Source of the DNA: Bacteroidota bacterium
GTDB taxonomy: Bacteria > Bacteroidota > Bacteroidia > Bacteroidales > UBA1556
Direction: 5' to 3'
Assembly (NCBI GenBank): GCA_003973505.1
Contig: QNXT01000311.1
Location: 1 to 13,636, forward strand
Length of the DNA: 13,636 nt
Position numbers and translations under genes: made by a program. Under the pieces are notes generated by a model. That model made no database searches. It had not been told where the DNA came from and saw nothing but the letters and a program-made list of their open reading frames with translations. Of the stretch, positions 1 through 7,619 are shown in pieces (position 1 is the first letter of the stretch; each line of letters starts with the position of its first letter).

Positions 1-288
1 ATGCCTGTGGTAGTCATTGCTCCTAAGAAAGGGAATTACGATAAACTTGTAAGTAATGTACAAGAGGTAAAAGCACGGAAAGGTAAAATTATTTCCATAA
101 TCACAGAGGGTGATAGTGAAGTGAAACAAATGTCGGATCATTCGATAGAAATACCTTGTGTGGAAGAGTTGTTTGTGCCGTTTATAGCTACTATTCCATT
201 GCAGTTTTTATCGTATTACATTGCTGTTTATCGTGGATGTAATGTGGATCAACCTCGTAATTTAGCTAAATCAGTTACGGTTGAATAG
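1..288 (+). CDS. glmS: GlmS, glutamine--fructose-6-phosphate aminotransferase (C-terminal fragment)
   Basis: This is the last 95 residues of glucosamine-6-phosphate synthase, the cytoplasmic enzyme that converts fructose-6-phosphate and glutamine to glucosamine-6-phosphate, the first step to UDP-GlcNAc. The visible part belongs to the second SIS (sugar isomerase) domain. It ends in the family's hallmark tail, with DVDQ-type NVDQPRNLAKSVTVE at residues 81-95. From family knowledge, the Lys in NLAKSVTVE (residue 91 here) is the one that forms a Schiff base with the sugar substrate. The ATG at base 1 is an internal methionine, since the full enzyme is about 610 residues and the rest lies to the left of the window. 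The stop is TAG at 286-288, and a strong hairpin terminator follows 24 bp later. The product feeds the UDP-GlcNAc pool that the sugar nucleotide genes at 5906-8567 would draw on. Confidence 0.96.
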   Translation: MPVVVIAPKKGNYDKLVSNVQEVKARKGKIISIITEGDSEVKQMSDHSIEIPCVEELFVPFIATIPLQFLSYYIAVYRGCNVDQPRNLAKSVTVE

Positions 289-312
289 TCTTATTATGAA
301 ATAAATATTTAT

Positions 313-345
313 AAAACACACTTCTCATATTGGGAGGTGTGTTTT
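313..345 (+). terminator. Intrinsic terminator of glmS
   Basis: The left arm 313-326 pairs with the right arm 332-345 to give a 14-bp stem with two G-T wobbles and a 5-nt loop (ATATT). The right arm ends in TTTT and is followed by ATTGATTTT, and the left arm begins AAAA, so the structure could also work on the other strand. It sits just after the glmS stop. The GTG at 337, the most upstream possible start of the next gene, lies inside its right arm. Confidence 0.85.
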
Positions 346-375
346 ATTGATTTTGAGCCTAAAGATTTGGTTAAA

Positions 376-876
376 GTGGAAACCATTAAAAGAAAAATAG
401 AAAAAAAGTGGCATGTGTTTTATGTGCAAGCACGTCATGAAAAGAAGGTTCGAGATCGTCTTTTTGAGGATGGTTTTGAGCCTTATCTTCCATTAGAGCG
501 AGTGCTTAAGCAGTGGACACAGCGAAAAAAATGGGTGGAAGAACCTTTATTCCGTTCTTACATATTCGTAAAAATTGCTCCCTACGAAATTCTGAATGTA
601 TTGCAAATTCCAGGTATTGTAACTTATGTGCGATATGCTGGTAAGCCTGCAGTTATTCGTCAGCAACATATTGATATTATTAAGAAACTATTAACCACTG
701 AAACAACCTTTGAGGTTTCTACACAAAAAATAGAATTGGGTTCTGAGCTTGAAATTCAAACAGGACCATTTATTGGAATGAAGGGGCATGTAAAAGAAAT
801 TCGTGGAAAAAGGAAATTCCTTGTAAGTTTAGAATCCATAGATTATACAGTCATTGTGGATTTACCTTCCGAATAG
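376..876 (+). CDS. UpxY-family NusG-like transcription antiterminator
   Basis: This is a paralogue of NusG related to UpxY and RfaH, which bind elongating RNA polymerase and let it read through terminators in polysaccharide operons. With the GTG at 376 as start the protein has 166 residues. The NGN domain covers about 12-100, opening with WHVFYVQARHEKKV and containing the core EEPLFRSYIFVKI. A KOW domain follows at about 122-155 (GPFIGMKGHVKEIRGKRKFL). No ATG lies in frame upstream of the conserved domain. The possible starts are GTG 337, TTG 367 and GTG 376. I prefer 376 because 337 falls inside the glmS terminator stem and 376 gives the short N-terminus usual for the family. The stop touches that of the convergent peptidase with no spacer. 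Bacteroides upxY genes normally head a capsule operon; this one does not lead directly into the export genes and has no upxZ partner. Confidence 0.85.
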   Translation: METIKRKIEKKWHVFYVQARHEKKVRDRLFEDGFEPYLPLERVLKQWTQRKKWVEEPLFRSYIFVKIAPYEILNVLQIPGIVTYVRYAGKPAVIRQQHIDIIKKLLTTETTFEVSTQKIELGSELEIQTGPFIGMKGHVKEIRGKRKFLVSLESIDYTVIVDLPSE

Positions 877-2478
877 TTATTTTTCAAACTCTTCAATAGC
901 TTTTTGGAATGTTTTATCTTGCATGAGAAGTATGGGGTAAAATGCTTCATTATCGAATAAACCTCTTCCAATAAATGCTTTCAAACGATTTTGAATCTGG
1001 GGTTTACTAAATAAAAAAGATTCTTTTTCAAAAGGAATACCTTTTTTATTGGCTAAGTCAATAATATCAGAGATCATCTTCGTGCTAACGGTAAAGTTTT
1101 TAATGAAGCTATCAGGAGTTTTATACTTGGAAATAAGTTTTTCACGTTTTCCATCAATATAATTAAATGAATATTGATAAATTAAACCTTGATCAGTTAT
1201 TTTATTAAAGTAGGTATAAAGATGGTTGGTGTCGATGGGGACAAAGATATCGGGCATAATGCCACCACCTCCATATACAAGCCTACCCGATTTTGTGTAA
1301 TATTTTAGGCTATCGGCAAAGTGGATGCTGTCGGGGTTGATTAGTTCGTTATTGGAATATCTTTTTAGTAAGTCTGTTCCATACTCTTTATAGCCCTTAG
1401 CATAAGACTTTTGAATACAACGTCCAGAAGGAGTGTAATATCGTGCTACAGTTAATCGGATGGCCGATTTGTCTCTGAACTCTATTTGCTCCTGTACTAA
1501 GCCTTTGCCAAATGATTGCCTTCCAATGATTATTCCTCTGTCATTATCTTGAATGGCTCCCGTAACGATTTCACTAGCTGATGCAGAATATTCATTTATT
1601 AAAATAATTAGATCGGTGTTTTGTAATCGGGTCTCACTATTTGCTTTTATGATTTCTTTCTGTCTATTTTTTCCAATTGTTGATACTATTTCGGCCTGAT
1701 CGCCCAGGAAATCATTACATAAATTTGTTGCCGCTCTTAAATAGCCACCACCATTATCCCTAAGGTCGATGATTAATTTTTTCATCCCTTTGGCTTTTAA
1801 TATTTCCGTTTTGCTAACAAACTCATCATAGGTTGTGGCAGAAAATCGATTTATTTTGATATATCCAATGGTAGTTTTAGGCATATATGCAATGTCGATG
1901 CTATAAACAGGTATTTTATCTCTTTTGATTGTAAATTTTAAAAACTTTTTTATGGAGGGCCTAAAAATAGTTAATTGTACTTTCGAACCTTTTGGCCCCT
2001 TTAGAAGCCGCATAACTGTATCATTCGTAATTTTTATTTGAGTGATATTCTTATCATCAACAGCTACAATTCGATCACCAGCACGAATGCCTTTTTTATC
2101 TGAAGGGCCCCCGCTTATGGGCATGATAACAACCAAACTATCTTTAATAATTCGATACTGAATACCGATTCCTTCAAAATCTCCAGACATCTCTTCAGCG
2201 ATATTTTGAAATTTGCTGCTGGGAATATAAGTGGAATGGGGGTCAAGATTATGTAAGATATCATTAAGACTATTTTCAATTAATTTCTGTTCATTTACCG
2301 TATCTACATAGTCTGTTTGAATAAGCTTCAGAACTTCATTTATTTTTGATTGTTCATTAAAGCCACCAAACTGACTATAGGTAGAATGATTACTACTAAG
2401 GGAATAACCTATTATAATTCCACTTATTAGTAATAGTGAGAAAATAAAAGGGGAATAAAAAGAGTTTTGTTTATTCAT
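877..2478 (-). CDS. S41 family C-terminal processing peptidase (CtpA/Prc type)
   Basis: This is a 533-residue envelope serine protease of the carboxy-terminal processing family, which trims or degrades periplasmic proteins from their C-terminus. An N-terminal hydrophobic segment at about 11-27 is a signal peptide or membrane anchor facing the periplasm. A PDZ domain spans roughly 93-180 (FEGIGIQYRI ... GIRAGDRIVAVDD). The S41 catalytic core follows at about 200-355. Ser300 in YSASASEIV, Lys325 in SFGKGLVQ and Gln329 match the Ser-Lys-Gln triad by spacing (25 residues, then 4), and LIIDLRDNGGG at 235-245 is the family's strand-turn motif. The C-terminal 150 residues or so form an extra region common in Bacteroidetes members. 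A promoter-like box lies about 38 bp upstream of the ATG. The gene diverges from the polysaccharide operon and converges stop-to-stop with the antiterminator gene. Its substrate cannot be told from the sequence. Confidence 0.94.
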   Translation of the reverse strand: MNKQNSFYSPFIFSLLLISGIIIGYSLSSNHSTYSQFGGFNEQSKINEVLKLIQTDYVDTVNEQKLIENSLNDILHNLDPHSTYIPSSKFQNIAEEMSGDFEGIGIQYRIIKDSLVVIMPISGGPSDKKGIRAGDRIVAVDDKNITQIKITNDTVMRLLKGPKGSKVQLTIFRPSIKKFLKFTIKRDKIPVYSIDIAYMPKTTIGYIKINRFSATTYDEFVSKTEILKAKGMKKLIIDLRDNGGGYLRAATNLCNDFLGDQAEIVSTIGKNRQKEIIKANSETRLQNTDLIILINEYSASASEIVTGAIQDNDRGIIIGRQSFGKGLVQEQIEFRDKSAIRLTVARYYTPSGRCIQKSYAKGYKEYGTDLLKRYSNNELINPDSIHFADSLKYYTKSGRLVYGGGGIMPDIFVPIDTNHLYTYFNKITDQGLIYQYSFNYIDGKREKLISKYKTPDSFIKNFTVSTKMISDIIDLANKKGIPFEKESFLFSKPQIQNRLKAFIGRGLFDNEAFYPILLMQDKTFQKAIEEFEK

Positions 2479-2515
2479 AGGGTGTTTTATGCTATTTTAA
2501 AACAACTTATTTCGA

Positions 2516-2523
2516 CAAAGGTA
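2516..2523 (-). promoter_or_regulatory. Candidate -7 box (TAnnTTTG) of the S41 peptidase gene
   Basis: On the minus strand the sequence reads TACCTTTG, an exact match to the Bacteroidetes primary sigma -7 consensus TAnnTTTG. It would start the transcript about 30 nt before the ATG at 2478. No TTTG is present at the -33 position; the nearest likeness is TTTC. The gene-free stretch 2479-2646 holds this box and the divergent one for the export operon. Confidence 0.55.
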
Positions 2524-2613
2524 GTATAAAAGAAATATGTGAAAGGCTTGATTTATCTATATTTTTCATTAAATATATTATTTTTATATGTTAGGAATTT
2601 CTAATAAATATTG

Positions 2614-2621
2614 TAAATTTG
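2614..2621 (+). promoter_or_regulatory. Candidate -7 box (TAnnTTTG) of the polysaccharide operon
   Basis: TAAATTTG is an exact match to the Bacteroidetes -7 consensus. It predicts a leader of only about 20 nt before the ATG at 2647. An imperfect palindrome, TTAGGAATTTCTAA (2591-2604), overlaps the -33/spacer region and could be an operator. No clear -33 TTTG is seen. The short leader leaves no room for a long upstream antitermination element. Confidence 0.6.
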
Positions 2622-2646
2622 CCCGATTATAATCAACAATAAAAAT

Positions 2647-3435
2647 ATGAATATCAAAACCTATACCCCTAGTGTTTTTAAGTTGCTTACTTTCTTAGTG
2701 TTAATGAGTATGGTTTCTTGTATTCCACAAAAGAAACTTCGCTATTTGCAAGAGGTAGAAAACAGTCAAGTAGATACAACAAAATCGGATACTTTAGATT
2801 TGAATTACCATCTAAAGCCGAATGATGAAGTCTATATTCAGGTCAATAGTCTTGATCCAAATACCTATGCTTTCTTTAATGGAGCAGGTCAACAGAATCA
2901 GATGAATAGCGATATTAGTGTGTATCTGAATGGTCATACAATTTCTGATTCAGGCTATGTTCAACTGCCTGTTGTAGGGAAAATAATGATTGCAGGCTTA
3001 ACGATTGAAGAAGCTCGAGCAGCAATTGAGGAAAGCCTTAAAACCTATTTAACTCAGGTTTCAGTGGTGTTAAAACTTTCGGGCTTTAGAGTTACACTTA
3101 TTGGTGAAGTGAAAAGACCAGGGCGCTATACGCCTTATGTTTCTCGTCTGAATATTTTTGAAGCATTGGCGCTTTCTGGTGATATGACATCTTACGGTAA
3201 TCGTGAAAGGGTAATGATTATTAGGAAGGATAAAGGAAAGGAGAATATTTACATTGTTAATCTTCTTGATAAGAATGTATTACAGTCAGAGTACTTTCAT
3301 TTATTACCAAATGATGTGATTTATGTTGAATCACTAAATGCGAAGACTTGGGGATTTGAACAATTTCCCTACGTGTTAATATTGAGTACGATTACAACAT
3401 TTATTGCCTTAATGTCTTTAATAAGAACCATCTAA
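2647..3435 (+). CDS. wza: Wza-like polysaccharide export outer-membrane lipoprotein
   Basis: This 262-residue protein belongs to the Wza/BexD polysaccharide biosynthesis/export family, which forms the outer-membrane channel for capsule or exopolysaccharide. Residues 1-24 are a lipoprotein signal ending MVSC, so Cys25 should be lipidated. The polysaccharide export domain covers about 50-143 (LKPNDEVYIQV ... YVQLPVVGKIMIAGLT). A SLBB domain follows from about 147, with LIGEVKRPGRYTPY as its signature. A hydrophobic segment at about 240-258 ends the protein. This short form, with one SLBB domain and a C-terminal membrane-like helix, is usual in Bacteroidetes; enterobacterial Wza is longer (about 380 residues). 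It is the first gene of the operon, 10 bp before the Wzc-like gene, with which it should form the envelope-spanning export complex. Confidence 0.92.
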   Translation: MNIKTYTPSVFKLLTFLVLMSMVSCIPQKKLRYLQEVENSQVDTTKSDTLDLNYHLKPNDEVYIQVNSLDPNTYAFFNGAGQQNQMNSDISVYLNGHTISDSGYVQLPVVGKIMIAGLTIEEARAAIEESLKTYLTQVSVVLKLSGFRVTLIGEVKRPGRYTPYVSRLNIFEALALSGDMTSYGNRERVMIIRKDKGKENIYIVNLLDKNVLQSEYFHLLPNDVIYVESLNAKTWGFEQFPYVLILSTITTFIALMSLIRTI

Positions 3436-3445
3436 TTTTACTAAA

Positions 3446-5893
3446 GTGGAAGAAAATCAGAATTTTAATAACTTTCAAGAAGAAAGTATCGATATAAAAA
3501 AAATAATTTTCATGGCTTTAAGCTATTGGAAATTGTTTGTTTTAAGTATATTTATAACTGTTGCAGCAGCATATTTTTTTAATACTTATGCTGACCCTGA
3601 TTATGAAGCACAATCAAAGGTGCTTATCATGACTGATAATCAGGATATCAATCCTTTTAATCCAGCTTCAATGTTTAAACAGCCTGTTAATATTGAAAAT
3701 GAGATGGCTATCTTACATTCTTATGATATTACAAGGAAAGCCATGCAAACAATGGATTGGCAGGTGTCCTATTTTCGATATGGACAGATTCGAACTAATC
3801 AGATGTTCGATAATAATCCTTATACTGTGGTTATTGATACGAGTCACTTACAAGCTGTAGGAGTTAAATTTGATGTGGTAATTATTTCTGATAAAGAATA
3901 CAGATTAATGGTGCAGCCTATCGAACGCATCTCACTGTATGATTTTAGAACAGAAAAAAAATCGGATGATATTGATAGTTTGCCCAATGGATTGGATAAG
4001 GTATTTCGCTTTGGGGAGAAAGTAGAAACCCCCATATCGAGTTTTACGCTGGAGTTTAATGATTTCTATAAAGATGATAAAGAGTTCTTCTTTTATATGA
4101 ATTCAATAGATGATTTAGCTGCCAAGTATAATTCATTATTTAAGGTAAAACCCATGCATAATGATGCTACGGTTCTGATTATTTCTATTAAGGATGAAAG
4201 TCAGGGACAGGCAGTTAAGCTTGTGAATGCATTAACCAATATGTATATTCAGTCTAATTTAGATTTTAAGAATACAAAATCCAAAAATGCTATACGATTT
4301 ATTGATGATCAGCTATATGGTATTACAGATTCTCTGCATGTATCAGAAAAGCGTTTGCAAACTTATCGGGAAACAAATCATATTTTGAATGTTACCGATG
4401 TTAGCTCTAAAACATTTGATCAAATTTATGATTTGGACAGGCAAAAAGCGGTGGCAGAATTACAGGGTAAGTACTATGCTTACTTAAAGAACTATATTGA
4501 GCAAGGCGCAGATAAAAAACGAAATATGGTGGCTCCTTCTATTATGAATGTTAAGGATCCTATGTTGGTCACTTTGGTTAATAAGTTGAATGAACTTTAT
4601 ATGAAAAGAAATGATTTAGCTTCAACTTCAACAGAGAATAACCCTGCAGTGGTTGCCATCGAGCGAAAGATAAAAAATACTGAGCAAGCCTTACTTGAAA
4701 ACCTTAAGAATATAGAGGAGGCTTCTAAAATGCAAATGAAAAGTATTAATGATCAAATTGCTCAAGTTCAAGGGGAAATATCCAAACTGCCAAATAAACA
4801 AAGAGAGTTGCTTGATATAAAACGTCAGAATACAGTAAATGAGGAGATATATTCATTCCTATTACAGAAACGAATGGAAAGCGGGATTACTCAGGCTGGT
4901 AATATGTCTGATTATATGATAATTGACCAAGCGAGAACGGCTAGAATGGTATTTCCTAAAAAGTCGCTTAATTATACCATTGCATTCTTGATTGGTTTGA
5001 TAATTCCTATTGGTTTTATTTTCCTTAAAGATTTCCTAAATGATAAAATTGAAGGGAAAAGAGATGTAGAGGCTGCTGTGGATATACCTATCATTGGTGG
5101 GGTAGGTCATTATCCAGAGGAAGGTAATATCGTGGTTTTGAGTAAGCCAAAATCGATTATTGCTGAGACATTCCGTTCAATTCGAACAAATCTGCAATTT
5201 ATAGCTCCAGATGCCCATCAAAAAGTTATTTCAGTTACATCTACATATAGTGGAGAAGGTAAGACGTTTACATCAATCAATATAGCATCAATTTATTCAA
5301 TATCTGGAAAGAAAACCGTATTGCTTGGCTGTGATTTGCGTAAACCTAAAATATTTGATGATTTCTTTATCAATAATAGTGTGGGTATGACTAGTTATTT
5401 TATTGGTAGAGCTAGTTTGGACGAGATTGTTCAGAAAACAAATTATGAGAATCTCGACATTATTACTGCAGGACCAGTTCCTCCAAATCCTTCAGAACTT
5501 TTAGAAGGTCCATTGATGGATGAACTTCTTGAAAAATTAAAAGATATTTATGATATAATTGTAATTGATACTCCGCCTATTGGACTGGTTACTGATGCCA
5601 TATTTATGATGAAGCGCTCACATGCTTCAATATATGTTGTACGCCAAAACTATACAACCAAATCGGCTCTAGAAACTCTTAAAGAACTGGTGAAAAAAGG
5701 AGAAATTAATAATCTTAGTGTGATTGTTAATGATATTAAGTTTGATAAGCGTACGTATGGTGGCTATGGTAACTATGGCTACGGTTATGGCTATGGTTAT
5801 GGCTATGGTTATGGCTATGGTTATGGTAATTATTATGCCGAATCGGATGTTATGCCTGAAAAGAAATCATGGTGGAAGAAACTTTTTAGTTAA
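3446..5893 (+). CDS. wzc: Wzc-like tyrosine kinase / polysaccharide co-polymerase
   Basis: This 815-residue inner-membrane protein controls polysaccharide chain length and export. The start is GTG. A Wzz domain begins near residue 15. TM1 lies at about 28-46, a large periplasmic region with coiled-coil character at about 375-470 follows, and TM2 lies at about 508-527. The cytoplasmic BY-kinase domain has the ExxRxxR oligomer motif (Glu574, Arg577, Arg580), Walker A SGEGKT (602-607, Lys606), Walker A' LLGCDLRKP (626-634) and Walker B IIVIDTPP (704-711, Asp708). In Walker A' the first of the two usual Asp residues is Gly628, a change I believe is common in Bacteroidetes homologues. The tail (771-797) carries 13 tyrosines, mostly as Tyr-Gly dipeptides, and is the expected autophosphorylation cluster. 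It is encoded by a 12-bp tandem repeat. The protein ends in a basic, Trp-containing stretch (KKSWWKKLFS). The next gene starts 12 bp later. Confidence 0.95.
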   Translation: MEENQNFNNFQEESIDIKKIIFMALSYWKLFVLSIFITVAAAYFFNTYADPDYEAQSKVLIMTDNQDINPFNPASMFKQPVNIENEMAILHSYDITRKAMQTMDWQVSYFRYGQIRTNQMFDNNPYTVVIDTSHLQAVGVKFDVVIISDKEYRLMVQPIERISLYDFRTEKKSDDIDSLPNGLDKVFRFGEKVETPISSFTLEFNDFYKDDKEFFFYMNSIDDLAAKYNSLFKVKPMHNDATVLIISIKDESQGQAVKLVNALTNMYIQSNLDFKNTKSKNAIRFIDDQLYGITDSLHVSEKRLQTYRETNHILNVTDVSSKTFDQIYDLDRQKAVAELQGKYYAYLKNYIEQGADKKRNMVAPSIMNVKDPMLVTLVNKLNELYMKRNDLASTSTENNPAVVAIERKIKNTEQALLENLKNIEEASKMQMKSINDQIAQVQGEISKLPNKQRELLDIKRQNTVNEEIYSFLLQKRMESGITQAGNMSDYMIIDQARTARMVFPKKSLNYTIAFLIGLIIPIGFIFLKDFLNDKIEGKRDVEAAVDIPIIGGVGHYPEEGNIVVLSKPKSIIAETFRSIRTNLQFIAPDAHQKVISVTSTYSGEGKTFTSINIASIYSISGKKTVLLGCDLRKPKIFDDFFINNSVGMTSYFIGRASLDEIVQKTNYENLDIITAGPVPPNPSELLEGPLMDELLEKLKDIYDIIVIDTPPIGLVTDAIFMMKRSHASIYVVRQNYTTKSALETLKELVKKGEINNLSVIVNDIKFDKRTYGGYGNYGYGYGYGYGYGYGYGYGNYYAESDVMPEKKSWWKKLFS
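5777..5824 (+). repeat. Four tandem copies of a 12-bp unit encoding Gly-Tyr-Gly-Tyr
   Basis: The unit GGCTATGGTTAT occurs four times head to tail; the first copy has TAC in place of one TAT. It can also be read as eight copies of GGYTAY. Each unit adds GYGY to the Wzc tail, so gain or loss of 6 or 12 bp keeps the frame and changes only the number of tyrosines. Looser Tyr/Gly codons flank it on both sides (5756-5836). Confidence 0.95.
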
Positions 5894-5905
5894 AACAAAA
5901 TTTAG

Positions 5906-7036
5906 ATGGATAAGATAAATATGGTTGACCTAAAAGGTCAATATCAAAAGATAAAAGAAGAAGTTGATGCTGGGATAATGGAGGTAATTGAATCTACCTC
6001 TTTCATTAAAGGCCCAGCTGTTCAGAAGTTTCAAAAGCATTTGGAGGATTACCTTGATGTGAAGCATGTTATTCCTTGTGGGAATGGTACCGATGCTTTA
6101 CAAGTTGCTATGATGGCATTGGGATTAAAGCCAGGTGATGAGGTTATTACAACCTCATTTACCTTTATTGCAACAGCAGAAGTGATTGCTTTATTGGGAT
6201 TAACTCCCGTATTGGTGGATGTGGATAAGGATACATATAATATTGATCCTGTTGCGGTACGAAATGCAATTACAGATAAAACCAAAGCAATTGTCCCTGT
6301 TCATCTATTTGGACAAAGTGCTGCAATGGAGGAAATAATGGCCATTGCAAAAGAGCATAATTTATATGTAATAGAGGATAATGCTCAAGCAATTGGAGCC
6401 GACTATATATTTGATGATGGCACAAAGAAGAAAACGGGAACCATTGGTCATATGGGGTGTACGTCATTCTTTCCCTCAAAAAATTTAGGTGCTTATGGTG
6501 ATGGTGGTGCCATTTTTACCAATGATGATGAACTAGCTGAGCAATTGCGAGCAGTGGTTAATCACGGTATGAAAGTCCGTTATTATCACGATTATGTGGG
6601 TGTTAATTCGCGTTTAGATAGTATTCAAGCAGCTATATTGGATGTGAAACTCAAACATTTGGATGAGTATTGCGATGCAAGACGTAAGGCTGCTGATTTT
6701 TACGATCAAGCATTTGCACAATGTGAAAAATTGAAGACTCCCGTTCGTTATAATAAATCTACGCATGTGTTTCATCAGTATACCTTAGTTACCAAAGGAG
6801 TTGATAGAGATGCTTTGAAGTCTTATCTTGCCGAAAAAGGAATTCCTATGATGGTTTATTATCCTGTTCCATTGCATATGCAAAAGGCTTATAAAAGCGA
6901 TCGATATAGCGAAGGAGATTTTCCTGTAACTGAGTATCTTTCTGAAAATGTTATATCGCTTCCAATGCATACGGAGTTAACCAAGGAGCAATTAGAATAT
7001 ATTACTTCCAATGTTTTGGAATTTCTAAAAAATTAA
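5906..7036 (+). CDS. wbpE: WbpE-like UDP-3-keto-sugar aminotransferase (DegT/DnrJ/EryC1/StrS family)
   Basis: This 376-residue PLP enzyme belongs to the sugar aminotransferase family. With WbpD- and WbpB-type genes directly downstream, the best-supported reaction is transfer of an amino group from glutamate to the 3-keto group of UDP-2-acetamido-2-deoxy-3-oxo-glucuronic acid (EC 2.6.1.98 in the WbpE family). Features seen are the start MVDLKGQY, the cofactor phosphate loop CGNGTDAL (58-65), the aspartate in VIEDNAQAIGA (Asp158) that contacts the PLP ring, and the PLP-binding lysine in FFPSKNLGAYGDGG (Lys192). Length is close to the family norm (about 360). The start ATG is 12 bp after the Wzc stop and the stop is 3 bp before the acetyltransferase gene. 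Taken alone, sequence in this family does not fix the substrate, and QuiC/FdtB-type 3-aminotransferases look similar; the neighbours decide. Confidence 0.9.
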   Translation: MDKINMVDLKGQYQKIKEEVDAGIMEVIESTSFIKGPAVQKFQKHLEDYLDVKHVIPCGNGTDALQVAMMALGLKPGDEVITTSFTFIATAEVIALLGLTPVLVDVDKDTYNIDPVAVRNAITDKTKAIVPVHLFGQSAAMEEIMAIAKEHNLYVIEDNAQAIGADYIFDDGTKKKTGTIGHMGCTSFFPSKNLGAYGDGGAIFTNDDELAEQLRAVVNHGMKVRYYHDYVGVNSRLDSIQAAILDVKLKHLDEYCDARRKAADFYDQAFAQCEKLKTPVRYNKSTHVFHQYTLVTKGVDRDALKSYLAEKGIPMMVYYPVPLHMQKAYKSDRYSEGDFPVTEYLSENVISLPMHTELTKEQLEYITSNVLEFLKN

Positions 7037-7039
7037 ATT

Positions 7040-7618
7040 ATGGAAAAAAAGTATTTTGCACATGAAACAGCAGTCATTGATGAAGGCTGTAATATTGGTG
7101 CGGGAGTTAAAATTTGGCATTTTTCTCATATTATGTCAAATTGTACATTAGGTGAAAATTGTAATATTGGACAAAATGTTGTGGTTTCACCAGATGTAGT
7201 TCTTGGTAAGAATGTTAAAGTTCAGAATAATGTTTCTTTATATACAGGTGTAATCTGTGAGGATGATGTATTCTTAGGACCTTCTATGGTTTTTACCAAT
7301 GTGATTAATCCTCGTTCGGGGGTAAATAGAAGAGGGCAGTATTCGAAAACAATAGTGAAAAAAGGAGCTTCAATTGGGGCTAATGCAACGATTGTTTGTG
7401 GACACGATATTGGAGAATATGCCTTTATTGGAGCAGGAGCTGTAGTTACTAAAACCGTTCCTGCTTATGCTTTAGTGGTTGGAAACCCTTCTAAACAAAT
7501 TGGTTGGATGAGTGAATATGGACATCGTTTGAATTTTGATGATAAAGGAATAGCTGTTTGTCCTGAGAGTAATGAAAAGTACGAATTAAAGGATAATCAA
7601 GTTCACAAAATTGGGTAG
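7040..7618 (+). CDS. wbpD: WbpD-like UDP-3-amino-sugar N-acetyltransferase
   Basis: This 192-residue acetyltransferase folds as a left-handed beta-helix. Hexapeptide repeats of the form [IV]GxxxN run from about residue 13 to 152 (for example NIGAGVKIW, LGENCNIGQN, IGANATIVCG, IGAGAVVTK). The family's signatures WHFSH (26-30) and GPSMVFTNVINPR (80-92) are intact. Known WbpD enzymes use acetyl-CoA to acetylate the 3-amino group of UDP-2-acetamido-3-amino-2,3-dideoxy-glucuronic acid (EC 2.3.1.201), the last step to UDP-GlcNAc(3NAc)A. A short C-terminal extension (GHRLNFDDKGIAVCP) is also seen in that family. Length matches WbpD (about 190). The gene lies 3 bp after the aminotransferase gene and 1 bp before the oxidoreductase ATG, which suggests translational coupling. 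Confidence 0.92.
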   Translation: MEKKYFAHETAVIDEGCNIGAGVKIWHFSHIMSNCTLGENCNIGQNVVVSPDVVLGKNVKVQNNVSLYTGVICEDDVFLGPSMVFTNVINPRSGVNRRGQYSKTIVKKGASIGANATIVCGHDIGEYAFIGAGAVVTKTVPAYALVVGNPSKQIGWMSEYGHRLNFDDKGIAVCPESNEKYELKDNQVHKIG

Positions 7619-7619
7619 T

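Noticed and set aside
337..375. The GTG at 337 as the start of the antiterminator gene
   Set aside because: It lies inside the right arm of the glmS terminator and the extra 13 residues resemble no family N-terminus; GTG 376 is preferred, although this is not proven.
5318..5350. Loss of the first Asp in the Wzc Walker A' motif (LLGCDLRKP) as a sign of a dead kinase
   Set aside because: To my knowledge Gly at this place is common among Bacteroidetes homologues; Walker A, Walker B and the second Asp are intact.
5724..5918. A second open frame over the Wzc repeat, rich in Met-Ala and Met-Val
   Set aside because: It is an out-of-frame reading of the 12-bp repeat; the Wzc frame is clearly the coding one.
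7611..7619. The TTG at 7611 as the start of the WbpB-like gene
   Set aside because: It adds only three residues overlapping the upstream gene; ATG 7620 matches the conserved family start.
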